Position numbers and translations under genes: made by a program | Notes under the pieces: model-generated | The model's database searches: none | Told to the model about the DNA's origin: nothing | The model's input: only the letters and a program-made list of their open reading frames with translations | Assembly: GCA_023432405.1 (NCBI GenBank) | Contig: JAEYUQ010000025.1 | Location: 62,001-126,000 of the forward strand | Origin: Actinomycetes bacterium | GTDB taxonomy: Bacteria > Actinomycetota > Actinomycetes > Mycobacteriales > Mycobacteriaceae | Direction of reading: 5' to 3' | Length of the DNA: 64,000 nucleotides | In this document: positions 17,323 to 25,765 of the stretch, piece after piece | How positions within the stretch are numbered: the stretch's first letter is position 1 | How the letters are laid out: the number at the start of each line of letters is the position of its first letter

Positions 17323-18309
17323 TTACTCGGCATCCGAGCGAATATCTATTTTCCATCCCGTCAAACGTGCAGCTAATCTTACGTTTTGGCCCTCTTTCCC
17401 AATAGCCAAAGAGAGCTGGTAGTCCGGAACTGTCACCCGGGCAGTTCTCTCCTCCTCATTGAGAATCTCTACACTTACCACCTTGGATGGAGCAAGAGAG
17501 TTTGCTACATAGGCGGCCGGATCCTCAGAATAGTCAACAATATCTATCTTTTCCCCGCCCAGCTCTTTCATAATGTTGCTCACACGCTGGCCACGCGGCC
17601 CAATGCAGGCTCCCTTGGCGTTCAGTCCTTTCACCTTGGGAAGCACAGCCACTTTTGAACGGTGTCCAGCTTCCCGCGCAATGCCCAAGATCTCTACTGA
17701 ACCATCCGCTACCTCGGGTACCTCCAATTCAAAAAGGCCACGAACAAGCTCAGGATGTGTGCGTGAAAGATCCACCCGAGCACCCTTCGAGCTTCTGGAA
17801 ACTCCTACGATATAAGCCTTTATACGGTCACCGTGACTGAGTTTTTCTCCAGGAATCTGCTCCACCGGCAGAATCATTCCCTCTTGGGAATCGAATTCGC
17901 TACCCAAGCGAACCACAACAGAGCCTCGCTGATTGGCGTAGGAATCTCTATCCACTACACCGGAGACCACTCGCCCCTTTTGCCCAGCATATTCGTCAAA
18001 TACCTGCTCAACATTCGCTTCTGCAAGCTGAGCCATAATGGCTTTCTTGACGGCACGAGCCCCCACCCGCGTGAAGCCTTCGGGAGTATCCTCATACTCC
18101 CCTATCACTTCTCCATCTTCTATCTCGGGAACCATCACAGCCACGTTGCCCGTGTCCTTGTCAATGTCCACTCGCGCGCGCGCACCGGGATTCTCCCGAA
18201 ACTCATAGTAAGCACTCACCAGAGCACGGCTGATAGTGGAAAGAAGCTCCTCGAGAGGAATTCCCCGCTCAGTCACAATAGTTTGAAGTGCGACCATATC
18301 AATATTCAC
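17323..18309 (-). CDS. nusA: Transcription termination/antitermination protein NusA
   Basis: RNA polymerase-associated factor for pausing, termination and rRNA antitermination. 328 residues, the compact actinobacterial form without the acidic C-terminal repeats: N-terminal RNAP-binding domain, S1 domain (GQKGRVVSGVVDR...), KH1/KH2 with GACIGPRGQRV and IGKEGQNVRLA. Start GTG 18309 gives the conserved MNIDM beginning; a GTG at 18318 and ATG at 18297 are alternatives. It begins 12 bp after the rimP stop. Confidence 0.95.
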   Translation of the reverse strand: MNIDMVALQTIVTERGIPLEELLSTISRALVSAYYEFRENPGARARVDIDKDTGNVAVMVPEIEDGEVIGEYEDTPEGFTRVGARAVKKAIMAQLAEANVEQVFDEYAGQKGRVVSGVVDRDSYANQRGSVVVRLGSEFDSQEGMILPVEQIPGEKLSHGDRIKAYIVGVSRSSKGARVDLSRTHPELVRGLFELEVPEVADGSVEILGIAREAGHRSKVAVLPKVKGLNAKGACIGPRGQRVSNIMKELGGEKIDIVDYSEDPAAYVANSLAPSKVVSVEILNEEERTARVTVPDYQLSLAIGKEGQNVRLAARLTGWKIDIRSDAE

Positions 18310-18321
18310 TTGTCTCACCCT

Positions 18322-18849
18322 TTATTCACTTATCGACGTCCCGGTTATAGTACTGAAATCTTGCTGCACCAGCTCCAGCTCTGCAGCAGGCGGCTGCCCG
18401 AACTCCACTTCTACCACTACTGGCGGACATTGTGTTAGTTCCCGAACAATCACATCGTTACCGTGAACCAAGGCAACCTGGGACTCGTCGTCATTGAGAG
18501 GGCCAATCCGATACTTCTTTTCCTCCAGCTTCACCAGGCGCCCGCGATTGCGACGCCAATGGCGCGGTTTCGTCACTGGCATATCCACTCCGGGAGTGGA
18601 TACTTCCAAGGTGTATCCCGCACCAAAACGCACTTCACCACGAGCCTCCGCAGCATCAAGGGCTGCTGATACTTCCTGAGACATGACCTCTAAGTCATCG
18701 ACACCTGGGCGATTATCCGAATCCACCGCAAGAGCTATCAAAGATTTCTTCCCTGCCGCACTCACGCGGATGTTTTCTACATCCATGTTGTGAGCTGCGG
18801 CAAGAGGGGCAACCATCGCGGTTATCGTTTCAACACTGGGAAAAGCCAT
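18322..18849 (-). CDS. rimP: Ribosome maturation factor RimP
   Basis: Aids 30S maturation. 175 residues from ATG 18849: N-terminal alpha/beta domain (NMDVENIRVS...), SQEVSAALD, the signature YTLEVSTPGVDMPVTKPRHWRRN split over residues ~87-110, and a C-terminal SH3-like barrel. The frame is open a further 44 codons upstream, but they show no RimP similarity and cross the divergent lipoprotein promoter. A TACAGT box 6 nt before ATG 18849 supports that start as a leaderless one. First gene of the nusA-infB operon. Confidence 0.93.
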   Translation of the reverse strand: MAFPSVETITAMVAPLAAAHNMDVENIRVSAAGKKSLIALAVDSDNRPGVDDLEVMSQEVSAALDAAEARGEVRFGAGYTLEVSTPGVDMPVTKPRHWRRNRGRLVKLEEKKYRIGPLNDDESQVALVHGNDVIVRELTQCPPVVVEVEFGQPPAAELELVQQDFSTITGTSISE

Positions 18850-18861
18850 ACTGCAACTGTA
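18850..18861 (-). promoter_or_regulatory. Candidate -10 box of the rimP operon
   Basis: Minus strand TACAGT (18856-18861) lies 6 nt before ATG 18849; no SD is present. Consistent with a leaderless or nearly leaderless rimP-nusA-infB transcript. Confidence 0.4.
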
Positions 18862-18927
18862 AAGCACCTTCCACCCCTGAGAACACATCGTCACCCCAGA
18901 GAAAACCACCCTCGCAGTGAGAAAAGT

Positions 18928-18944
18928 TAGGATTACACCTTGTG
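18928..18944 (+). promoter_or_regulatory. Candidate leaderless promoter of the DUF4439 lipoprotein
   Basis: TAGGAT (18928-18933), 8 nt, then GTG 18942; no SD. It is divergent from the rimP promoter ~70 bp away. Confidence 0.45.
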
Positions 18945-19880
18945 AAGCTTCCTTCTCTTGTTGCTGGAATTCTGCTGACACTTGCAGCTAGCACCTCACT
19001 GAGTTCCTGTTCCTTAATCGGCCCCCATGCAGATGCTGTTCTTCTTGATTTGGCACAGCAGGCTGAAAATGACGCCGCCATGACGAGAGATCCAAACTTC
19101 AAAGCTGTGAGAACCACACAAGCGACGGAATTAAAGGAAGAAATCATGCGGCTGTGCGGGCTGCGCACAGACGGTACCCCCTATCCGTCCTGCGCTGAAG
19201 ATCTTTCCCATCCCGCATCTTCCGAAGACAATCTCCTCGGTGCGCAGGATTCATCATCTTCCAACCACATCCCTGAGCAGTCATCTCCTGTGGACACTAA
19301 TCAGTGGCTCAGCGCTGCTCGCCAGATTTCCGACGACGTCGATAAGGTACCTGCGCAATCTCGAGAACTTCTGACACGAGAAGCTATAGAACTTGTCCGC
19401 CACGCTCCAGGATCTCAGAACACATCACAAGACTCAGCCATCCCCTCCACTGATGCACTTCAGGTGATACCCGCAGAGGATCAGAGAATCTTGGAAGAGG
19501 TTCTACGGCGCGAATATGCCACGGTGTATTACCTAGGTCTAGCGATGGGTTATGTGGACGATACTCACGCTCCTAGCTACACCGCCCTTCTGCAGACCCA
19601 TGAGCACTGTGCTGCTGATCTCAATGCTGCACTGTCCAGCGTTTCCATCACTGTTAGCCCAGATGTGAGCTACCAGCTGGGCAGTTATACCTCTCCGCAG
19701 GATGATGCCTCAGCTCGAGCCCTTGCCGATGCCGCGCACGACGATGCCTCACGACACTTACACCTAGCTGCCAGTCAGGTGAGCAACCCCGATATTCGAT
19801 GGTGGTTGATTAGCTATGCCGGAATCAGTGCTGCCAGGATCAATCCTGGGGAGCCAACCCAGCCTGGACCTGCTGCGTAA
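18942..19880 (+). CDS. DUF4439 (ferritin-like fold) lipoprotein
   Basis: 312 residues. The N terminus is a lipoprotein signal (MKLPSLVAGILL..., lipobox LSSC near residue 23), so the protein should be anchored outside the plasma membrane. Residues ~90-160 are Ser/Asp/Gln-rich linker; the C-terminal ~130 residues (LEEVLRREYATVYYLGLAMGYV ... ADAAHDDASRHL) look like the four-helix DUF4439 domain. In M. tuberculosis two small genes (Rv2843, Rv2844) fill the same slot between rimP and proS; here one gene appears to carry both parts. Its 3' end overlaps proS antisense by 41 bp. Function unknown. Confidence 0.75.
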   Translation: MKLPSLVAGILLTLAASTSLSSCSLIGPHADAVLLDLAQQAENDAAMTRDPNFKAVRTTQATELKEEIMRLCGLRTDGTPYPSCAEDLSHPASSEDNLLGAQDSSSSNHIPEQSSPVDTNQWLSAARQISDDVDKVPAQSRELLTREAIELVRHAPGSQNTSQDSAIPSTDALQVIPAEDQRILEEVLRREYATVYYLGLAMGYVDDTHAPSYTALLQTHEHCAADLNAALSSVSITVSPDVSYQLGSYTSPQDDASARALADAAHDDASRHLHLAASQVSNPDIRWWLISYAGISAARINPGEPTQPGPAA

Positions 19881-21615
19881 GATAATCGAGAATCTCGGAG
19901 GCAGGAATCTGCAGGGTATCTCCACCCCGGAACTTCACCTCAACAGTTCCCTCCGCAAAAGAGCGTCCAAACACAGCCGTGATGGGCATTCCTAGTAACT
20001 CGGAGTCCTTGAACTTAACACCGGGGCTGACTTTAGGACGGTCGTCGATAAGGACATCCACTCCACGAGCATCCAATTCAGCAACCAGCTGTTCAGCGGC
20101 CTCAGCCGCACGAGCATCTTTGTTGGCAATGACCACATGAACGTGATACGGAGCAACCGATAGCGGCCAGATGAGACCTTTCTCATCATGAGACTGTTCC
20201 GCAATCACTCCGACCAGCCGAGAGACCCCAATTCCATAGGAACCCATCGTGGGAATAACTCGTTTGCCGTTCTCATCGAGAATTTGAACATCGAAAGCAG
20301 TGGTGTATTTCCGGCCCAGCTGGAAAATGTGGCCAATCTCAATGCCACGTTCCAAAGTCAGGGTTCCCATTCCATCGGGGGCAGGATCCCCTTCCTTAAT
20401 GTCCGCCGCCTCCACATAGCCGTCAATCTCAAAATCACGGCCTACCGTCAGGTTAACCACGTGATGCTCAGGCTTATCTGCTCCTGCAATCCAGGAGGTT
20501 CCTCGCACAACCCGAGGATCAGCAAGCAGTGACACACCATTGTCGTGAAGAGCCCGAGGCCCCATATAGCCCTTGACAAGAAAATCTTTGGCTGCGAAAT
20601 CCTCTGCCTCTGCCAGTTGAACCTCGTTAGGTTCTAGAGAACTTTCAAGACGCTTCATATCAACGTCACGATTTCCCGGAATAAGCACACCGAGTAGATC
20701 CCAATCCTCTTTCCCCGGCTCACGAGTCTTACACAGGATGCACTTGAGAGTATCGGCGGCGCTCACCTCATGCCCACGCACGCGAATACCATTGGCACGA
20801 GCCCAGGCCACAAGGGCGTCGATGGTTTCTGCATGGAGAGTCTGATACTCCTGAGCCTCGGGAGCTTGAGCGGGATCCTGCTCCTCGCCAGGTTGGGTGG
20901 TGACGGCCTCAACATTGGCAGCGTAATCACCCTGGGTTGCAGACACGAAGGTATCTTCCCCATTGGGGCTGATGGCCAGGAACTCCTCAGAGGCAGAACC
21001 TCCCATAGCGCCAGAAGTAGCTTTGACGATGGCATACTCAAGGCCAAGACGATTGAAAATTGCCTGATAAGCGGCACGATGCTTGTGATAAGACTCATCC
21101 AGACCAGCGTCACTCATGTCAAAGGAATACGAGTCCTTCATAATGAAATCTCGGCCCCGTAGAATACCCGCACGAGGGCGCTCTTCATCTCGGTATTTGA
21201 GTTGAATCTGATACAAAGTGACGGGGAAATCTTTATACGAGGAATACATATCCTTCACGAGAGATGCGAACATCTCCTCATGCGTAGGCCCCAAGAGCAT
21301 ATCGTTACCCTTGCGATCTTTGAGTCTGAACAGGGAATCTCCATATTCAGACCACCGCCCCGTCTGTTCATAGGGTTCACGAGGTAAAAGAGCTGGGAAG
21401 GTGAGTTCCTGGGCACCTATGTTGTCCATTTCCTCCCGCACTATTGCCTCAATTTTTCGGAGTACTCGAAGCCCCAAGGGCAACCAAGTGTAGATACCTG
21501 GAGCAACACGGCGAATATAACCGGCACGAACCATGAGCTTGTGACTGGGGACCTCAGCATCAGCGGGATCCTCGCGCAAGGTTCGCAAGAACAGCGTGGA
21601 CATACGGGAAATCAT
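19840..21615 (-). CDS. proS: Prolyl-tRNA synthetase (bacterial type)
   Basis: Charges tRNA-Pro. 591 residues, with class II motif 1 near GYIRRVAPGIYTWLPLG, motif 2 around YRDEERPRAGILRGRDF, and motif 3 near MGSYGIGVSRL; the insertion of ~180 residues between motifs 2 and 3 is the Ala-tRNA-Pro editing domain found in bacterial-type ProRS. Start ATG 21615 (MISRMSTLFLRTL) matches the family; there is no SD, and a TAAAAT box 8 nt upstream suggests a leaderless mRNA from a promoter overlapping the end of the exporter gene. Confidence 0.96.
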   Translation of the reverse strand: MISRMSTLFLRTLREDPADAEVPSHKLMVRAGYIRRVAPGIYTWLPLGLRVLRKIEAIVREEMDNIGAQELTFPALLPREPYEQTGRWSEYGDSLFRLKDRKGNDMLLGPTHEEMFASLVKDMYSSYKDFPVTLYQIQLKYRDEERPRAGILRGRDFIMKDSYSFDMSDAGLDESYHKHRAAYQAIFNRLGLEYAIVKATSGAMGGSASEEFLAISPNGEDTFVSATQGDYAANVEAVTTQPGEEQDPAQAPEAQEYQTLHAETIDALVAWARANGIRVRGHEVSAADTLKCILCKTREPGKEDWDLLGVLIPGNRDVDMKRLESSLEPNEVQLAEAEDFAAKDFLVKGYMGPRALHDNGVSLLADPRVVRGTSWIAGADKPEHHVVNLTVGRDFEIDGYVEAADIKEGDPAPDGMGTLTLERGIEIGHIFQLGRKYTTAFDVQILDENGKRVIPTMGSYGIGVSRLVGVIAEQSHDEKGLIWPLSVAPYHVHVVIANKDARAAEAAEQLVAELDARGVDVLIDDRPKVSPGVKFKDSELLGMPITAVFGRSFAEGTVEVKFRGGDTLQIPASEILDYLTQQVQAGLAPQD

Positions 21616-21629
21616 GGTGAAGGATTTTA
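21616..21629 (-). promoter_or_regulatory. Candidate leaderless promoter of proS
   Basis: Minus strand TAAAAT (21624-21629) ends 8 nt before ATG 21615. The box abuts the stop codon of the upstream exporter gene. Confidence 0.45.
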
Positions 21630-23054
21630 TCAGGCGTTCTGGGAGGCCTGTTCAGCCTGCTTTCCTTCTGCAATATCCTCCACACTGAATCTCACTCGAG
21701 CAGCAGCAATCAGAATTATGGCCAGCGACAATACCGCGCACACCCACAAAGAGGTTATGTACCCCTGAGCAGGATCAGCTACATACGCCCCTACACCTGC
21801 AGCAGCTGCCAACCCAAGGGGGCCCCCAATAGTCTGGCTGACCAGTGAGGTTGCGGTGAGTGGACCTACTTGATCAGGAGTAACACGAGCAACTACGGAA
21901 AGCGTGAGTGGTATTAATACAAGCCCGATTCCCACACCAATGATGAGAATAGGAGGAAGCAGTCCCGTCGCGTAACTGATATCTGCTGTGAGAGTGGCAC
22001 TATAGGCAAAGCCGGCTGTCAGGATTACTCCACCAGAGACAATCAGCCTGCGAGGAGGGAGACCCTCGGAGAGTTTGCTGGCCACAGTGCTACCTACACC
22101 CAATGCCACCGCGAAAGGAAGGAAACCTAATCCCGCCTGTAATGGTGTGTACCCCAAGACGTTTTGAACAAAGAGCGCCACCTGAACAGTCACTGCCATC
22201 ATCACAGCACCCACCAGCAAGATACACAGGAACACTGCTCTTCGGTCTGAGCTGGAGAAAATCGACAAAGGCAACACAGGATGGGCAACTCGTGTTTGGG
22301 ATCTGAAGAACCACACCAGGATAATGACAGCACTCACGGCAGCCACCACAGCAGATACTCCCTGACTCATCATGGCAAACACCAGAAGCGTAGATCCTCC
22401 GGTGGCTAACACGGCACCTTTAATATCCAGACCGACGCCCTCGCCGGGAGTGTGATCTCTGAGACTGTGCAGACCGGCAATCACAATGAGAAGACCCAGC
22501 GGTACGTTGACCAGAAAGATCCAACGCCAGCTCGCCTGCGTGAGAATCCCCCCAATGACCAATCCGGCCACAGAGCCAAGCCCGGACATCATCGCAAAAA
22601 CGGAAAATGCCTGATTGCGAGGCTTCCCAGGGGTAAACATCACCACTATCAGTGCCATAGCGGTAGGCGAAGCAACTGCTGCTCCCATCCCCTGAATCAC
22701 GCGAGCGGCAAGGAGTACTCCCACTGAGCTGGCAACTCCGCAGACCAAAGACGCAGCAGTAAACACAGCAACACCCACAAGAAATGTTCGTTTCCTCCCG
22801 CAGACATCTCCAATTCGGCCACCCAGAAGGAGAAGCCCCCCGTAGGCGAGGGAATAGCCAGTGATTATCCAGTTTCTCAGGGTATCGGAAAGGCCTAAAT
22901 CCTCCTGAATACGCGCTAGAGCAAGATTCACCACCGTTCCATCGAGAACCACCATGAGCTGCAGGGTGGACAAAACGATGAGAGGCCACCCAAACACCTG
23001 GGAGCTTGCAGTGTGTCTGGATTCCGCAGTGGGATGGTACGGCACAGAACTCAT
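21630..23054 (-). CDS. EfpA/QacA-type MFS drug exporter (DHA2, 14 TM)
   Basis: Proton-antiport exporter, 474 residues. DHA2 features: LDGTVVNLALARIQEDLG in TM1 (motif D1), GGRIGDVCGRKR (motif A), RVIQGMGAAVASPTA (motif B) and GPLTATSLVSQTIGGPLG. Position between a SUMT gene and proS equals that of efpA (Rv2846c), so orthology to EfpA is likely; the substrate is not deducible. Its ATG overlaps the SUMT stop by 4 bp (ATGA). Confidence 0.88.
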   Translation of the reverse strand: MSSVPYHPTAESRHTASSQVFGWPLIVLSTLQLMVVLDGTVVNLALARIQEDLGLSDTLRNWIITGYSLAYGGLLLLGGRIGDVCGRKRTFLVGVAVFTAASLVCGVASSVGVLLAARVIQGMGAAVASPTAMALIVVMFTPGKPRNQAFSVFAMMSGLGSVAGLVIGGILTQASWRWIFLVNVPLGLLIVIAGLHSLRDHTPGEGVGLDIKGAVLATGGSTLLVFAMMSQGVSAVVAAVSAVIILVWFFRSQTRVAHPVLPLSIFSSSDRRAVFLCILLVGAVMMAVTVQVALFVQNVLGYTPLQAGLGFLPFAVALGVGSTVASKLSEGLPPRRLIVSGGVILTAGFAYSATLTADISYATGLLPPILIIGVGIGLVLIPLTLSVVARVTPDQVGPLTATSLVSQTIGGPLGLAAAAGVGAYVADPAQGYITSLWVCAVLSLAIILIAAARVRFSVEDIAEGKQAEQASQNA

Positions 23055-23815
23055 AGGCCAGCAACCTCACCGATAACATAGACAGCCGGGTTGGAGATGT
23101 GTTTTTCTCGCATCACCTGAGCCAAGGTTGCAAGCGTAGCTCTGGCACTGAGCTGCTGCTCAGTAGTGCCTGAAGAAATCACGGCGGCAGGAGTGTCAGA
23201 ATCTGCGCCTTCGTCGATGAGAGTACGAGTAATGGCCTCCACATTGCGAACCCCCATCAATACCACAATGGTTCCCCCTGATTGAGCTAAAGCTGCCCAG
23301 TTAACCAGGGACTTTGGGTGCCCAGGAGGAAGATGGCCGGACACTACGGTGAAGCTATGGGTCATTCCTCGCTGTGTAATCGGGATATCTACCGCTGCGG
23401 GGACAGAAACAGCACTCGTCACCCCTGGAATCACTGACACCTCAATGCCGTGCTCACGGCAGTAGCGCAACTCTTCGTAACCTCGCCCAAACACATAGGG
23501 ATCTCCCCCCTTGAGACGAGCAACACGTTTCCCCTCTTGTGCATAAGTGACCAAGAGAGCATTAATCTTCCCTTGGCTGACCTGCCGAGAGTAGGGCAAT
23601 TTGGCCACATCAATGATTTCTTTCGTGCGAATATCACACAACATCTCAAGGTTCTCAGCAGGTCCAAGATGATCCGTCAGGATGACATCGGCCTCTTTAA
23701 GAGCTTGCATACCTCGCACTGTGATGAGGTCCCAGGCGCCAGGACCTCCGCCAATGAGGGTAACGCTACCGGGATGTGGGGACGGTGTAGAAGCCGTTGC
23801 TGCAGCTGAATTCAC
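23051..23815 (-). CDS. cobA: Uroporphyrinogen-III C-methyltransferase (SUMT)
   Basis: SAM-dependent double methylation of uroporphyrinogen III to precorrin-2, the branch to siroheme or cobalamin. 254 residues: VTLIGGGPGAWDLITVRG (SAM-binding loop), LKGGDPYVFGRGYEE, and VIPGVTSAVSVPA. It has only the methyltransferase domain; the counterpart beside efpA in M. tuberculosis (Rv2847c) is a CysG-type fusion. Start GTG 23815 with no SD but TAGAAT 8 nt upstream, so probably leaderless. Coupled to the exporter gene by a 4-bp overlap. Confidence 0.93.
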   Translation of the reverse strand: MNSAAATASTPSPHPGSVTLIGGGPGAWDLITVRGMQALKEADVILTDHLGPAENLEMLCDIRTKEIIDVAKLPYSRQVSQGKINALLVTYAQEGKRVARLKGGDPYVFGRGYEELRYCREHGIEVSVIPGVTSAVSVPAAVDIPITQRGMTHSFTVVSGHLPPGHPKSLVNWAALAQSGGTIVVLMGVRNVEAITRTLIDEGADSDTPAAVISSGTTEQQLSARATLATLAQVMREKHISNPAVYVIGEVAGL

Positions 23816-23829
23816 AGGCGTTCATTCTA
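23816..23829 (-). promoter_or_regulatory. Candidate leaderless promoter of the SUMT-exporter operon
   Basis: Minus strand TAGAAT (23824-23829) ends 8 nt before GTG 23815; no SD. Confidence 0.5.
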
Positions 23830-23870
23830 GAGGGCGAGGTACGGCAAAGAAACTTTTAATTCACATCGCC

Positions 23871-23929
23871 TAAAAACACAACGCCTTCGTATCAGATTCC
23901 CTCCCACGGAGGTCTGACACGAAGGCGTT
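23871..23929 (-). terminator. Intrinsic terminator of mqo
   Basis: Long hairpin: arms 23880-23896 and 23913-23929 (17 bp, one mismatch), continuing inward as CCTCC/GGAGG around a CAC loop. On the minus strand it is followed by GTGTTTTTA. It starts 22 bp after the mqo stop. Confidence 0.88.
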
Positions 23930-23951
23930 ATAAGCGGCGAAGGCCTGTCAG

Positions 23952-25469
23952 CTACTTGAAGCTAGCTGCACTAGCCCTCAGCTCTCGACGGTTGACGTCC
24001 AGCTTCAGGGTCTTCTGGGTGTAATTCCACACCTCATCGAAAAGCTGAGGCTCGTCGTTGAGCTTATGGCCGTAAGAAGGAATCATTTCCTTAATCTTCG
24101 GGCCCCACGACACCATCTTGTTACCGAAGCACCGCTCCACCAGCTCCAACATCGCTGCGGGGGCAATAGAAGCTCCCGGAGAGGCCCCAAGCAAACCAGC
24201 CAAGGTGCCCTCGCTATTGGAGATAACAGCAGTACCAAATTCCAAAGTGCCGAACTTCGGAGGACGTGCAGGAGCAATCACCTGCACACGCTGACCTGCT
24301 GTGATGAGCTCCCAGTCCTTAGACTCAGCATTGGGCATATATGTGCGAAGCAAATCCATGCGCTGCTCGAAGGTCTTGAGCACCTCAGTAACCAGGTACT
24401 TCGTGAGACCTATTTCCTTCACACCAACGCCAAGATAGGAAGGAATGTTGTCCAGTCTGATGGTCTTGGGAAGATCCGTGTAGTTGCCGTACTTCAGGAA
24501 CTTCGGAGTCCAGCCAGCGTAAGGCCCGAACAGAAGACCCGCCTTCCCGTTGATAATACGGGTATCCAGGTGAGGCACAGACATAGGCGGAGATCCCAAA
24601 GAGGGCTTTCCGTACACCTTAGCTGCGTGTCGAGCAATAATATCTTCGTTCGTGCAGCGCAACCACTGGCCTGATACCGGGAATCCGCCATAGCCACGAA
24701 TCTCCGGAATTCCAGACTTCTGAAGGAGAGGTAGCGCTTTACCACCAGCACCAACAAAGACAAATTTACCGATAACAGACCCCAGTTCGCCGGAAGCCTG
24801 CTTCTTGTAGGTCACGCGCCAAGCCTTCCCCTCAGGCTTGATATCAATAACCTCTGCCCCATAAAGGTTTTCCTGTGAACCATTCTGGATAAACTGTCGC
24901 GTCTGAGCACCATAGTTCACATCGGTTCCGTCATCAGACCACGAAATAGCAATGGCCTCAGTGTGTTCTTCGCGACCTTCCCCCATGAGAGGTAGCAATT
25001 CAGCAAACTCGGCCTCATCCTTGGTGAACTGCAGGTTGGGGTACACGGTTTGAGTGGATAATTCTTCCCAGCGCTGCTTGATATACCCAACATCGTTACC
25101 ATGCCCAAAGGAGACATGTGGGCAGGAGTTAATGAACTCCGTGGGTTCCGGGAGAATACCCTGATCTACCTCATAGGACCAGAACTGCCGAGAAATCTGG
25201 AACTTCTCGTTAACGGAAACAGCCTGAGCAACGTTAATGTGACCGTCTACTAACGGGGTGTAGTTCAGCTCGCATAGTGCAGAGTGCCCGGTACCCGCGT
25301 TGTTCCATGGTGACGAAGATTCCAAACCTGGGGCATCCAGACGCTCAATGAGCATCTGAGACCAGCCTGGTTCAAGTTCATGCAGCAGGGCACCCAGCGT
25401 GGCACTCACTACACCGCCACCAATGAGGACGACGTCAACGTGCTGTGCTTTTGTCTTTTTCGACACCAT
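23952..25469 (-). CDS. mqo: Malate:quinone oxidoreductase
   Basis: Membrane-associated FAD enzyme that oxidises malate to oxaloacetate and reduces menaquinone, the TCA malate step in corynebacteria. 505 residues: VDVVLIGGGVVSATLGALL (dinucleotide-binding N terminus), SSSPWNNAGTGHSALCELNYTP, GFPVSGQWLRC and GASPGASIAPAAML, all typical of Mqo. Good SD (GAGGA, 6 nt). Neighbours alpha/beta hydrolase and mtr match Rv2852c-Rv2855. Confidence 0.96.
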   Translation of the reverse strand: MVSKKTKAQHVDVVLIGGGVVSATLGALLHELEPGWSQMLIERLDAPGLESSSPWNNAGTGHSALCELNYTPLVDGHINVAQAVSVNEKFQISRQFWSYEVDQGILPEPTEFINSCPHVSFGHGNDVGYIKQRWEELSTQTVYPNLQFTKDEAEFAELLPLMGEGREEHTEAIAISWSDDGTDVNYGAQTRQFIQNGSQENLYGAEVIDIKPEGKAWRVTYKKQASGELGSVIGKFVFVGAGGKALPLLQKSGIPEIRGYGGFPVSGQWLRCTNEDIIARHAAKVYGKPSLGSPPMSVPHLDTRIINGKAGLLFGPYAGWTPKFLKYGNYTDLPKTIRLDNIPSYLGVGVKEIGLTKYLVTEVLKTFEQRMDLLRTYMPNAESKDWELITAGQRVQVIAPARPPKFGTLEFGTAVISNSEGTLAGLLGASPGASIAPAAMLELVERCFGNKMVSWGPKIKEMIPSYGHKLNDEPQLFDEVWNYTQKTLKLDVNRRELRASAASFK

Positions 25470-25765
25470 CTATCTTCCTCTTTGGTTCTCTACTTCCTCA
25501 GATGACTACCCATGTGTTCCCACAAGCGGGGGTACCGCTGAAGTCACACAGCTCCACTTCTTACTTGTGATTAGGAGTGCAGCGCTACCTCGGTGTCCAT
25601 CTCCGTAAAACTCTACGCCAGTGGCTTTCAGGAGTTCACAATTATGCTCCTCAAACCCCCTCAAGCCCTCTCTTTCGGGGGCTACTCTTACCCCCTCAAC
25701 GCTGTATTTACCTCGACGCCTCCTACCCCCACCCCTCCTGCTCAATAGTGGCTACCATGAACACC
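25470..25765. other. Divergent intergenic region mqo / alpha-beta hydrolase
   Basis: About 296 bp without a convincing gene. A 10-bp direct repeat ACCCCCTCAA occurs at 25655-25664 and 25690-25699, flanking a small AGCCC/GGGCT stem. TACCAT at 25753-25758 lies 7 nt before ATG 25766. The frame of the hydrolase is open back to 25577, but this stretch shows no conserved protein character. Confidence 0.4.
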
